A DNA stretch of 64,000 bases from Roseibium album (GTDB lineage Bacteria; Pseudomonadota; Alphaproteobacteria; Rhizobiales; Stappiaceae), in assembly GCF_001404515.1 (NCBI RefSeq), contig NZ_CXWE01000002.1, positions 124,001-188,000 of the forward strand, in the 5' to 3' direction. Below the pieces are notes generated by a model. The model worked only from the letters and a program-made list of their open reading frames with translations, did not search any database and was not told the origin of the DNA. Positions within the stretch are counted from its first letter, which is position 1. Every line of letters begins with the position of its first letter. Positions 1-8,944 of this stretch are shown here, piece by piece. The position numbers were made by a program, and so were the translations under genes.

Positions 1-150
1 GACCTGATTGCGAAAAACCTGTTGCTCCGAACGCACGAACCCGACCCGATCGAGAAAGACCCGAACGGCTCTTCTGGAATTCCTCGCTGGATGCGCTTGC
101 GATTACCGGTGGGTGCAAACCAGGTAGACTGTTTGCGTAACCCGGAATAA
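1..150 (+). other. Possible 3' end of an upstream gene
   Basis: Frame 1 is open from the window edge to TAA at 148-150, and frame 3 is open to a TAA at 137-139. The minus strand is also open in one frame here. None of the translations resembles a family I recognise, so the coding frame cannot be decided from this fragment. Either plus-strand frame could be the tail of a gene starting outside the window. Confidence 0.2.
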
Positions 151-978
151 AGGCGCTCTTTACTTTCGTGTCATGCGATGCATTCAACAAATTTCATTCG
201 GATTTCGTCGACGATTGCCCTGGCTGCGTGGCCCCGATCTCCTATTTTGAAATCCGAATGTACGGCGCAGTGCAAGACGCATACGCGTTGGCAAACCGCC
301 TGCGTGGCAGGTGGCTTCAAACGGATCTTTTCAGCATTGCGTCCGGCCAGAAGTGCATGGCAAATGCACGGAGTGGAAAGATGCCCCTGAGATAGGGCCA
401 TAGCCGGACCTGGAGGCACGATGCGCACATCGGCAGAGCAGGAGGCCCCGGCCAGCTGCGGCGACAGATTCAATCTCTGTACTTGCAGCTTTCTGTTCGC
501 ACGCATCTTGGCGCCAAATTCTGCGCGGACATTAACAAGCTGAGGGTGCATTGCAACAGTCGCCCCTCAACTTATGCTGACAAAATTGACAATTCTGTAC
601 GTAACCATATGAAAAGAATAACATAATTTTTTTAAGAAACTTTTGTTCGAACCGCAAAACGTCAAACAACCGCCCCGCACGGCGTAACTCCGTGTCGGCG
701 AATAGGCCAGGAAATCATGATCTGCGCAAACCAACTTCGACTGATTTCCAGGATAACCGTCCAGACGGTTTCCGACCCATACCTGGCGTTTATCTGATCG
801 GTGCCTGCTGTGTCGCAGCTTCCTCAATCCAGTTATTGGCCATCAGTCGTTGTGGACCTCATTGAGGTCGAAATTTTCGGGTCGGGTCCTCTGAAACGCT
901 CCTGAATGTCGCATTCGTAGGATATGAGATCTGCCGCAATGTTTATCGTGCAGGCGAAACTTCATCGAATGGCAGGAC
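151..978. other. Stretch without a recognisable gene
   Basis: Overlapping open frames of 70-126 codons exist on both strands between 168 and 551, but none has a convincing ribosome site or familiar motif and they overlap each other. The part from about 580 to 660 is AT-rich and contains a TTGACA-like hexamer at 586-591 without a clear -10 partner. It may be intergenic DNA or a decayed gene; I cannot assign a function. Confidence 0.4.
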
Positions 979-1896
979 ATGACATCTCCAACCCCTCCCA
1001 CGTCCGCAGCGGATGCTCACAAATATGGTGTGCTTTTCGTCTTTGCGGCAGGGGTTCTGTGGTCAACGGTTGGTCTTGGCATTCGCATGGTGGAAGACGC
1101 CGTCGTCTGGCAAATTTTGCTCTACCGGTCAATCAGCATGTCGCTGTTTCTCTACGTGGTCATTCGGGTGCGGTCGGGCGAAAGCCCCTTTGTTCAGGTT
1201 CGCCGCCTCGGCTTTCCTGCAGTTATCGCCGGTCTTTCACTGGTTGCAGCCTACTCCGGTGGGATCTACTCGATCCAGAATACCTCGGTCGCGAATGCAA
1301 TGCTGCTTTTTGCAACGGCACCCTTCATGGCTGCGGTCCTGGGCTGGATAATCTTGCGTGAGCCAGTGCGCGTGGCAACCTGGGTTGCAATCGCCGTTGC
1401 CATTGGCGGGATCGCAATCATGGTTGCCGACCAGTCAGGCAGCATCGTCCTGAAAGGCAGCCTTGCCGCGCTCGGGTCCGCATTTGGCTTCGCTGTCTTT
1501 ACCGTGGCCTTGCGATGGGGACGAACCGGCGAAATGCTCCCATCTGTGTTCCTGTCAGGTCTGTTCGCTGCCTTCGTCACATATGGAATTTGCCAATTGT
1601 CGGGGCTGTCTGTCTCTCTCGGCATTCGCGACGGCGCAATATCCATGGGCATGGGCGTTTTCCAGGTCGGGGCCGGATTGATCCTCTACACGCTTGGATC
1701 GCGTAGCCTCCCCGCGGCAGAGCTTGCCCTGCTCTCACTTGCCGAGGTTTTGCTTGGCCCGGTTTGGGTCTGGCTTTTCCTTGGTGAGACAGCAAGCCCG
1801 GACACGCTGATTGGCGGTACCGTGCTGCTTGCCGCGATTGCCGGAAACGCAATCTCCGGCAAGCGTCGCAAACCTCCGCCAATCATTGCACCCTAG
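979..1896 (+). CDS. EamA/DMT-family inner-membrane transporter
   Basis: A 305-residue very hydrophobic protein with about ten membrane segments arranged as two EamA repeats, the usual size of drug/metabolite transporters. The first repeat starts near residue 14 (GVLFVFAAGVLWSTVGLG), and the second ends with the family-typical stretch AELALLSLAEVLLGPVWVWL. Such proteins export or exchange amino acids, nucleosides or other small metabolites; the substrate cannot be read from sequence. The start ATG follows a short AGGA. It stands alone, convergent with the racemase operon that ends at 2007. Confidence 0.85.
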   Translation: MTSPTPPTSAADAHKYGVLFVFAAGVLWSTVGLGIRMVEDAVVWQILLYRSISMSLFLYVVIRVRSGESPFVQVRRLGFPAVIAGLSLVAAYSGGIYSIQNTSVANAMLLFATAPFMAAVLGWIILREPVRVATWVAIAVAIGGIAIMVADQSGSIVLKGSLAALGSAFGFAVFTVALRWGRTGEMLPSVFLSGLFAAFVTYGICQLSGLSVSLGIRDGAISMGMGVFQVGAGLILYTLGSRSLPAAELALLSLAEVLLGPVWVWLFLGETASPDTLIGGTVLLAAIAGNAISGKRRKPPPIIAP

Positions 1897-2006
1897 GGAG
1901 ACCGCGAACGCATCTAACGATGGATGAGTGGTCCAGTTTGATGGTGTCATCGCTACCATGCAATCTGGCCAAGAACTCTTTTGGCGATTTGTTTTTGCCA
2001 GATATC

Positions 2007-2669
2007 CTAGCTGACCAGTTGCTCTGCAAACCGAGTTGCAGCGGCAACTCCGTCGATAACAGGAATTTCGAATTGTCTTGAAAGGTCTGCGGCAAGATCT
2101 GCCATGCCCGCGCAACCGAGAGCAATTGCACCAACGTCATCTTCCTTGATCGCCAGATTGATTTCCGCTTCAATCCGATGACGCGCCGGGCTTTCAGGGT
2201 CTTCCAGCTCCAAGACAGGTACATTGGAAGCACGAACCTTTGCGCACCGCCTGGCAAGGCCGATGAGATCGAGGTTCTTTTCCAGAACCGGCACGGAAAC
2301 CGGTAGTGTCGTGACAACGGAAAACCGCTCTGCATACAGGCTGGCAGCATGATAGGCCGCTTCGCCGATACCTAGGACAGGTACCGGGCTCTTGCGTTTC
2401 AATTCCCAAAGCCCGGTGTCGTCAAAACAGGCGATGATGACGGCGTCGACGCCGCGATGTTCAAGAACATGGTCTTCGAACGTTTTGAAAAGACCCGGCA
2501 GTGCATTTCTGCCGTCCTCTGCCCCTTGAATTGCCGAGGGACCGGTCGCGGGATTGACCGCCGTGATTTTCACAGCAGGTCCGGCCGCATGTCGGGCAGC
2601 CGCGTCGATTTTTTGCGTCATGGAACTGGTCGTATTCGGATTGATCAGCAGAATGTGCTTTTGCACCAT
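2007..2669 (-). CDS. Asp/Glu/hydantoin racemase family protein
   Basis: A 220-residue cytosolic protein. It opens with the family signature LINPNTTSSMT, and the two cysteines expected of cofactor-independent racemases are at about residue 81 (VIIACFDDTG) and 186 (ALGCAGMADL), fitting the two-base mechanism of hydantoin and aspartate racemases. An in-frame codon upstream at 2714 would overlap the preceding permease; the ATG at 2669 has an AGGAG ribosome site and is preferred. It is the last gene of the PotABCD-type operon, so it probably acts on the imported compound, such as a hydantoin, allantoin-like or D-amino compound. The exact substrate is unknown. Confidence 0.85.
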   Translation of the reverse strand: MVQKHILLINPNTTSSMTQKIDAAARHAAGPAVKITAVNPATGPSAIQGAEDGRNALPGLFKTFEDHVLEHRGVDAVIIACFDDTGLWELKRKSPVPVLGIGEAAYHAASLYAERFSVVTTLPVSVPVLEKNLDLIGLARRCAKVRASNVPVLELEDPESPARHRIEAEINLAIKEDDVGAIALGCAGMADLAADLSRQFEIPVIDGVAAATRFAEQLVS

Positions 2670-2682
2670 CTTGTCAGCTCTC

Positions 2683-3522
2683 CTAAACCAGTCCCTGACC
2701 GGCGTCCGAACCATGACGGGTCTGACGTTTCTTCATCAGCAAAACGATCAGCAAGAAAACGGCAATCACCCCGAACGAGAAGGCGGTCGTGAGCGTGCCG
2801 AGCGCGAAAATCACCGGCGTCGTCACGTTGGTCGTCATGCCATATATTTCCAGGGGCAACGTATTGTAGCTGCCTGCGGTCAACAGCGTTCTCGCGAATT
2901 CGTCATAGGAGAGGGTGAAGCCGAACAGAGCCACCCCGATCAGCATCGGCGCGATGATCGGCAAGACAACGTGCCGGACCGTCTGCCAGGCACTTGCTCC
3001 CTGATCCCGCGCGGCTTCTTCATAGGATTTGTCGAAGCGGTTGAAGACCGCGAACATGATCAGAAGTCCGAAGGGCAACGTCCAAGTCAGTTGCGCCCCA
3101 AATCCGGATGTCGACCAATGCACCGGCAGGCCGGATTGGGAGAAGATCAGCCCCACACCCAGTGAAACCAGGATTGACGGGATCACCAGAGATGTGATGA
3201 TCAGGTAGAAGATCACGCTGCTGCCGGGAAATTTCTTGCGGAAGGCAGAACCGCCCATCACCGACACGACAACCGTTGTGGTCATGACCATCAGGCCAAG
3301 GACAAGCGATCGGCTGAAACTGCCCCAGATATCGCCGACGGCCTGTTGCTCGAACAGTTCGCCGAACCAATGGAACGATGTCCCGCGCATTGGAAAAGTC
3401 AGACCGCCTTGCGGCCCCTGGAAGGACAAGATCGCGATGGTGATTGTCGGTCCGTAGAGAAACAGCAGAAACAGCGCAAAGAACGTTGCGAGGACGTAGA
3501 AGGACCGCGGTCGTTTTTCCAT
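2683..3522 (-). CDS. ABC importer permease, PotC type
   Basis: A 279-residue permease with about six membrane segments. The EAA loop that docks the ATPase reads EAARDQGASAWQTVRHVVLPII near residue 165. It would pair with the PotB-type permease encoded just upstream, 2 bp away, to form the channel of a spermidine/putrescine-class importer. The ribosome site AGGAGC lies inside the end of that upstream gene, suggesting translational coupling. The family also carries opines, amino acids and other small cations, so polyamine uptake is not implied. Confidence 0.9.
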   Translation of the reverse strand: MEKRPRSFYVLATFFALFLLFLYGPTITIAILSFQGPQGGLTFPMRGTSFHWFGELFEQQAVGDIWGSFSRSLVLGLMVMTTTVVVSVMGGSAFRKKFPGSSVIFYLIITSLVIPSILVSLGVGLIFSQSGLPVHWSTSGFGAQLTWTLPFGLLIMFAVFNRFDKSYEEAARDQGASAWQTVRHVVLPIIAPMLIGVALFGFTLSYDEFARTLLTAGSYNTLPLEIYGMTTNVTTPVIFALGTLTTAFSFGVIAVFLLIVLLMKKRQTRHGSDAGQGLV

Positions 3523-3524
3523 GG

Positions 3525-4460
3525 TCAGAGCTCCTTCCGGATGTCTACAAAGCGCAACAGGGTGGCGATGACGATCAGGACTGTAATCAGCAGGATGACG
3601 GCCGTTGCGGCCGCTGACGGGTACTGCAGAAGCGCAATGTCATTGGAAATCAGCCGGCCTACATTTGCTTTCTGGCTGCCGGACATGAATCGCACTGTGA
3701 TGAAGTCGCCCATGACGAGCGTGATCACGAAGATCGACCCGATCATGATCCCCGGCTTCGTGAGCGGGAGAACGACATTGGTGAGGGTTTGAAATCCGCT
3801 CGCACCGGCATCATAGGCCGCCTCGATCAAAGACCTGTCGATGCGCATCATCGTGTTGAAAATCGGTACGACCATGAACAATGTGTAGAGATGCACGAAC
3901 GCCAGAATTACCGAGAAATCGGAAAACAGCAGCCAGTCGAGCGGCTCGTCAACCACACCCAGTGAAATCAGCGCCGAATTGGCAATTCCATTGCGACCCA
4001 GGAAGGGAATCCAGGAAATCATCCGGATGATGTTGGAGGTCCAGAAAGGAATCGTGCAGAGCAGAAACAGGACGATCTGCCAGGTCAGAGACCTCACATG
4101 AAAAGCCAGGAAATAGGCGATGGTGAACCCGATCCCCAGCGTCAACGCCCAGGTGATCAAGGCGTATTTCACCGTGTTCAAGAAGACAGAATAGGTAACT
4201 GGAGACGTCAGCAGGAATTCATAATTGTCGAACACGAATGCCGGGTAGATCGAGAATTCCGTGGCACCCCAGAAACTGACCACCACGATCATGATGATCG
4301 GCAGCACCAGGAAGAACACGAGAACACCGGCCATCGGCAGAGACATGAGCCACCCGGACACGGCATCCGACACCGGTTTTCGGACTTTTGCAGATACACC
4401 TGGTTGCAGGCGTGTTTCTTCCTTGCGATCAGTATCGTTTGAAACGGTCAAATCAGTCAT
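3525..4460 (-). CDS. ABC importer permease, PotB type
   Basis: A 311-residue permease with a roughly 35-residue polar N-terminal tail, then about six membrane segments. The EAA loop (EAAYDAGASGFQTLTNVVLPL) is near residue 212. It is the first of two permease genes following the binding-protein gene, from which it is separated by a 69-bp gap carrying a strong hairpin. Together with the gene at 2683 it should form the heterodimeric channel. Confidence 0.9.
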   Translation of the reverse strand: MTDLTVSNDTDRKEETRLQPGVSAKVRKPVSDAVSGWLMSLPMAGVLVFFLVLPIIMIVVVSFWGATEFSIYPAFVFDNYEFLLTSPVTYSVFLNTVKYALITWALTLGIGFTIAYFLAFHVRSLTWQIVLFLLCTIPFWTSNIIRMISWIPFLGRNGIANSALISLGVVDEPLDWLLFSDFSVILAFVHLYTLFMVVPIFNTMMRIDRSLIEAAYDAGASGFQTLTNVVLPLTKPGIMIGSIFVITLVMGDFITVRFMSGSQKANVGRLISNDIALLQYPSAAATAVILLITVLIVIATLLRFVDIRKEL

Positions 4461-4488
4461 GAACGGGAGTGCCCAATGGTTTAGGAAA

Positions 4489-4511
4489 CGTCCAGGGCGA
4501 GGCCCTGGACG
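4489..4511 (-). repeat. Intercistronic hairpin after binding-protein gene
   Basis: Perfect 10-bp inverted repeat (CGTCCAGGGC at 4489-4498, complement at 4502-4511) with a 3-nt loop, between the stop of the binding-protein gene and the start of the permease gene. There is no T-run, so it is better explained as an mRNA-stabilising or partial-termination hairpin that keeps the binding protein in excess than as a full terminator. Confidence 0.7.
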
Positions 4512-4529
4512 CCAGTTTGTTGCGACACT

Positions 4530-5825
4530 TCAAGCGGCGATAAATTCGTTCCACTTGCGAACCATGTATTGGTTCTCGTCCATGACGGCGTTCCAGCACG
4601 CCACGGCGCCCATTCGCTCAAGGAAAGCCCCGCCATCGCGGGTGTCACCGGCCTTTGCCAGCACATCTCCGAACGGGCTGGTGATATCGCCGGTTGCTTC
4701 CTTGCCTTCGAACCAGTAGCCCCACTCGTTCTCGGACATGAAATTCTTGGAGGTTTCCGGAACGGCCGAATAGTAACCCTGACGCATCAGGAAGCCGCCA
4801 ACCCAGCCATCGAGATACCAGTTGATGTATTCATAGGCGGCTTCCAACTCGAGACCGGACAAGCTCTTGGATAGGCCGATACCGCCGCCCCAGGAGCGAT
4901 AGCCTTCCTTGAGTGGTTGATAGACGCACGGAATTCCGCGGGACTTCACCGCTGTAATGGCCGGTGACCACATGGACTGGATGATCACTTCCCCGGAAGC
5001 CATCAGATTGACGCTTTCATCGAAGGTCTTCCAGAAAGCGCGGAACTGGCCGTTTTTCTTGGCTTCGGTGAAGATCGCCATGGTCTTGTCGATCTCTTCA
5101 CGGGTCATGTTGCCCTTGTCGCCATACTGGACTTCCCCCATGGCTTCACACACCATCGCCGCATCCATGATACCGATGGACGAGATGTCGAGGATCGAAG
5201 CCTTTCCCTTGAACTCCGGGTTGAGCAGTTCCGTCCAGCTTTCGATCGGACGGCCGATCAGGTCCGGACGAATGCCCAAGGTGTCGGCGTTGTAGATCGT
5301 CGGGATCAGCGTCATCCAGCCAGTTTCTTCAGTCGCAAAACTCTTGCTGTCGGGTCCGTCAACAAAACCGACAGTGTGTGGCGCCGTTCCCTGTGCAATG
5401 TCCGACTCCGGCGTCAGCTTGCCACTTTTGAAAATGCCCACGATCTTGTCGTAATTCTTGATTTTGGACGTATCCATCGGCTGCAGGTTGCCAGTCGGCC
5501 AAACCTTTTTGCAGATCCAGTATTCGATGTCGGCAATATCGAAACTGTCCGGCTGTGTGGCCGCGCGCTGTGTCACGGCATCGGAATCCAGGGCCGTCAT
5601 TTCAAGATTGAAACCGAGATCTTCCTTTACCTTCTGCGCAACCTCATTGAGGTTCGAGACGCCCGTTCCGAATTGGCGAAGGGTCACATCCTTGATGTTT
5701 TGCGCCCAGATCGTCGGAAACCCGGAAACGGCACCCGAACCGATCGCCGCGCCAGTTGCTGCCGCGCCGCCTTTCAATATGCTCCGCCGGCTAAAACCTT
5801 TTTTGCTCACTGTTTTCTCAATCAC
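4530..5825 (-). CDS. ABC importer substrate-binding protein, Tat-exported, PotD-like
   Basis: A 431-residue extracellular solute-binding protein. The N-terminus carries a twin-arginine export signal (SRRSILKGG followed by an Ala/Gly-rich hydrophobic stretch ending near WAQ), so the protein is probably folded before export to the periplasm. I chose the GTG at 5823-5825 because AGGAG lies six bases ahead of it and the signal peptide begins directly after; the longer frame to 5912 has no support and overlaps the ATPase gene. It lies between the ATPase gene upstream and the permeases downstream. Ligand unknown; the neighbouring racemase hints at an amino-acid-like compound. Confidence 0.88.
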   Translation of the reverse strand: MIEKTVSKKGFSRRSILKGGAAATGAAIGSGAVSGFPTIWAQNIKDVTLRQFGTGVSNLNEVAQKVKEDLGFNLEMTALDSDAVTQRAATQPDSFDIADIEYWICKKVWPTGNLQPMDTSKIKNYDKIVGIFKSGKLTPESDIAQGTAPHTVGFVDGPDSKSFATEETGWMTLIPTIYNADTLGIRPDLIGRPIESWTELLNPEFKGKASILDISSIGIMDAAMVCEAMGEVQYGDKGNMTREEIDKTMAIFTEAKKNGQFRAFWKTFDESVNLMASGEVIIQSMWSPAITAVKSRGIPCVYQPLKEGYRSWGGGIGLSKSLSGLELEAAYEYINWYLDGWVGGFLMRQGYYSAVPETSKNFMSENEWGYWFEGKEATGDITSPFGDVLAKAGDTRDGGAFLERMGAVACWNAVMDENQYMVRKWNEFIAA

Positions 5826-5889
5826 TTTCAACTCCTGTTCCCCGTGGAAGGTGTCTTGAGCCCCTTGGGTGGGCTGTTTCTGGCGGCGA

Positions 5890-6882
5890 TTACCCCGCCA
5901 AGTGGTGGGCATCTTCCGGCTTCCAGCTGAGGAAGACGGTTGAGCCGATCTCGATTGGGTCTTGAAAGAAAAGCCCGTCGGGCAGAGCTGCTGTCAGGTC
6001 ACTGCCAGCCCCGGTCTCCAGGGCAAGATTGACAGTCGCGCCGAGATATTCGACATCCCGCACCGTGGCAGCGAGGCTGTCGCCGCTCTCCGCCCCGGTC
6101 TTTGCGACCTGCAACCGGTCAGTCCGTAGCGCAAAAGGTGCTCCACGGCTTTCCAGGATGTTGTGACCGCCAATGAAACGCGCGACGAACTCCGTCGCGG
6201 GACTTTCAAAGACATCCCTCGGAGATCCGGCCTGTTCGATCCGGCCATTGTTCATGACGATGATGTCGTCGGCGAGCGCAAGCGCTTCGTCCTGGCTGTG
6301 GGTCACGTGAATGAACGATATGTCGAGTTCCCGCTGAAGCCTTTTCAGCTCCAGACGCATCTTTATGCGCAAGAAGGGATCAAGCGCCGACAATGGCTCA
6401 TCAAGCAGAAGAACCGAAGGTTCCGTGATCAAGGCCCGCGCCAGGGCAACCCGCTGCTGTTGCCCGCCGGACAGCTGTTCGGGCAGGCGCGCCGCAAACG
6501 CGGCCATATCGACAAGCTCGAGCAACTCGCGCGCCTTCTTCAGGCGTGAAGATTTGTCGACACCTTTCATTTTCTGGGAAAAGGCGACGTTGTCTATGAC
6601 ACTCAAATGTGGAAACAACGCATAGCTTTGGAACATCATTGCCGTGCCGCGGCGGGCCGGTGGCAAGTCGGTGACATTGGATGCACCCAGGAGAATGTCG
6701 CCCTCCGACACCACTTCGTGACCGGCGATCATGCGAAGGGTCGAAGACTTGCCACACCCCGAAGGACCAAGCAGGCAGGAATAGGACCCGGCCTGGAAGC
6801 GATGCGAGATGGCCTCAACGGCAACCGTCGTCCCATATTTCTTGGTAACGGCAGCGAGTTCGAGATCAAGGGACTTCGCCAT
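5890..6882 (-). CDS. ABC importer ATP-binding protein, PotA type
   Basis: A 330-residue ATPase. Walker A (GPSGCGKSS) is at residues 39-47, signature LSGGQQQRVALARA near 135, Walker B VLLLDEP near 155, then the switch histidine in VTHSQDEA. The C-terminal third is a TOBE-like domain as in PotA and MalK. The ATG at 6882 has a GGAG ribosome site; earlier in-frame starts lack one. It is the first gene of the leftward operon running from ATPase through binding protein and two permeases to the racemase, and faces the GntR regulator across a 253-bp AT-rich region. Confidence 0.92.
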   Translation of the reverse strand: MAKSLDLELAAVTKKYGTTVAVEAISHRFQAGSYSCLLGPSGCGKSSTLRMIAGHEVVSEGDILLGASNVTDLPPARRGTAMMFQSYALFPHLSVIDNVAFSQKMKGVDKSSRLKKARELLELVDMAAFAARLPEQLSGGQQQRVALARALITEPSVLLLDEPLSALDPFLRIKMRLELKRLQRELDISFIHVTHSQDEALALADDIIVMNNGRIEQAGSPRDVFESPATEFVARFIGGHNILESRGAPFALRTDRLQVAKTGAESGDSLAATVRDVEYLGATVNLALETGAGSDLTAALPDGLFFQDPIEIGSTVFLSWKPEDAHHLAG

Positions 6883-7054
6883 TGATGGTGTCTCTCCGAA
6901 AGAATTCAATTCCATCGGAATGAGCAATGTCCATGCCAAACATATTAAGCTTTTGTTTTAAAATGAATTATTGTATTTCATCGGCATTTCCGGAATGCCC
7001 AACGCCCAACAACTCGCACGATTTTTAATCTGATTGAGTACGTTTTAATCACTA

Positions 7055-7066
7055 ATCGTATACAAT
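7055..7066. promoter_or_regulatory. Probable GntR/FCD operator
   Basis: A near-palindrome with core GTATAC (ATCGTATACAAT, symmetric at 10 of 12 positions) in the AT-rich region between the divergent importer operon and the GntR gene. FCD-type GntR proteins commonly bind ATTGTATACAAT-like sites, so this is the likely site for the adjacent regulator. The match to a known site class is from memory; binding is inferred. Confidence 0.5.
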
Positions 7067-7135
7067 ATATGTTTGCCGCGTCAGGCATCCCCGACTATCA
7101 TCCTGCAAACACCAGCCCGATAGTTCTCAGCAAAG

Positions 7136-7867
7136 ATGCCCAAACCTATCTCATCTTCAAAGTCCGGCTCGGCCAGATCCCTGCACGAGGTTTTTGCCTT
7201 GCCCGCAGGCCGCGCCCTCGACATCTGTCTGAAACTGCAGACAGCAATTTTGGAGCACCGTCTCGCTCCGGGTGTGAAACTTTCCGAAGATGAGGTCGGG
7301 GAAATCTATGGCGCCAGCCGCACTGTGGTCCGTGCGGCCCTTCAAGCGCTTGCCCATTCGGGTCTGGTAACAATCGAAAAGAATCGCGGCGCATTTGTCG
7401 CCAAACCAACGATCCGGGAGGCGCATGAAGTCTTTCAGGCCCGTGCGCTCATTGAACCTGCCGTGGCCCGCCTTGCAGCTGAATCCATCACCGAAGACGA
7501 TCTTTCCCGACTTCACAAGCACCTCGAAGCAGAGCACGATGCGCTCCACGCGAGCGACATGGGTCGGGCACTCGCCCTTTCAGGAAGTTTTCACACTGAA
7601 ATCGCGGAGATTGCGGATCACCGGGTCTTTTCCAGCATGGTGCGATCGCTGATCTCCAGATCCTCGCTCATCATCGCGCTCTATTGGAAGCGGTCCGACA
7701 CGGCCTGCGAAAGTCATTCGCATCACGCGCTTCTGGATGCGCTGAAAAACCGGGATTGCAGCGCGGCTGAAGAGATCCAGAAGAGCCACATCATCGATCT
7801 GCACTCAGGCCTGGATCTGAAGGAAAAACAATCTTTCAAATCCTCCCTCGCAGAAGCCCTGGCCTGA
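7136..7867 (+). CDS. GntR-family regulator, FCD subfamily
   Basis: A 243-residue transcription factor. The N-terminal winged helix (residues ~25-90) includes the typical LSEDEVGEIYGASRTVVRAAL. An all-helical FCD ligand domain follows from ~100, with metal/ligand-binding acidic and His residues (FHTEIAE; SHHALLDAL). These proteins sense small carboxylates or amino-acid-like compounds and usually repress the neighbouring genes. It is divergent from the PotABCD/racemase operon, which it most likely controls together with itself. Confidence 0.88.
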   Translation: MPKPISSSKSGSARSLHEVFALPAGRALDICLKLQTAILEHRLAPGVKLSEDEVGEIYGASRTVVRAALQALAHSGLVTIEKNRGAFVAKPTIREAHEVFQARALIEPAVARLAAESITEDDLSRLHKHLEAEHDALHASDMGRALALSGSFHTEIAEIADHRVFSSMVRSLISRSSLIIALYWKRSDTACESHSHHALLDALKNRDCSAAEEIQKSHIIDLHSGLDLKEKQSFKSSLAEALA

Positions 7868-8255
7868 CAATTGAACGCATCATCCCCGGCAAACCAGGTG
7901 CGCCTCAACGAAAAGGCCCCCTCATTGACACCGGCTTCGGGCCCTTGAACCGCCAAAGCCATAAATCTGATTTCGATTCCAAAAAATAGTCATTCCTGCA
8001 ACCCGCTGCATAATTCTGCCTCCAGCCAATACGGATATTCGGAACGGCTGTCGCCAATGCCCGGCAAGAGCTCACGCAGCAACTATCCAGGCTTTTTCTG
8101 AATGTCGGGAGACCGAACGGGCGAGCTGAATGCGTGGGCGATTTCCCGCTGACCGGTCCTCTCGTTGCCTAACACTGTGCTGGGCCATACCGTGCGTCCG
8201 CGACATCACCCAACCACCCTGGGAGTGGTGGGATCATCTCAGATGGACGAAAAAA
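7868..8255. other. Intergenic stretch, nothing recognised
   Basis: Between the GntR gene and a decayed gene. Frames are open in places but without familiar motifs or ribosome sites. A short inverted repeat (ACCAC/GTGGT) lies near 8215-8235. No gene is supported. Confidence 0.4.
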
Positions 8256-8851
8256 ATGAGACGTGTCGGGTGGGTTTTCTACAGTCATTGGTCATTTCAG
8301 GCAGAACATTCGCACACAGGCCTGGCGCCAACCGCACCTGACGACAGCGACCTCTGGATGTGCGGGCCCGACAGCAACCGGGATCCAAAGATCATTCGAA
8401 CCTGCAATGGATCGTCCTGGACCGGTGCCGGTTTTCATTCCGATCCGACAAGTGCCCAGACGGCATTTGACAACGCGGAGCAGCATTTTTCATCTCTGCC
8501 TGCCAATACCGAGGCGTTGTATGCCAACCTGCGACCAATCCGACTTGCCGCGCATATTGGACTTCACTGCCAAGATTGATGAGGTCCGTGCTTGGTATGA
8601 CACGCTTGACGGCAGCCTGATCAACGGCAACTTTCAGCACCGACTTGCCGATATTGATGGAATGACGTTCTCCATATGGAAGACCGACGCTGCCATGCGG
8701 AAGGCGGCCTATGGGGATGGCACACATTGAACCTGTCTCGACGTGCAAAAAATCCGACAAACTTGCTGACCGTACATGCTATTTGCGCAATCGCGTGATG
8801 GCGAGCAAAGGCACGTGGCGCGGTGTAGATCCGGTAGAACTGACCAGATAG
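8256..8851 (+). pseudogene. Decayed gene in three frames, family not named
   Basis: Protein-like sequence continues through three reading frames. Frame one (from ATG 8256) reads VFYSHWSFQAEHSHTG and later CNGSSWTGAGFHSD and ALYANLRPIR to about 8545. The frame then shifts and continues as ILDFTAKIDEVRAWYD and MTFSIWKTDAAMRKAAYG to a stop at 8730. A third frame continues RTCYLRNRVMASKGTWRGVDPVEL to TAG at 8849-8851. The segments look like consecutive parts of one protein with two frameshifts and perhaps an internal deletion near 8545. Confidence that the gene is broken is moderate; I do not know its function. A sequencing error could mimic one shift, but not easily both. Confidence 0.5.
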
Positions 8852-8944
8852 CGATCATTTCGACCGCCTGGTGTGACCCGGAACGAAGTTGAGGTGACGC
8901 ACCCAGTTGCCGGATCGAGGAATTGACCCTCGTTGTATGGCGGG

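Noticed and set aside
171-551. A 126-codon minus-strand open frame near the left end
   Set aside because: No ribosome site or familiar motif, and the plus strand is open in two frames over the same bases.
586-614. TTGACA hexamer as a possible sigma-70 promoter
   Set aside because: No acceptable -10 hexamer at 16-18 bp and no gene directly downstream.
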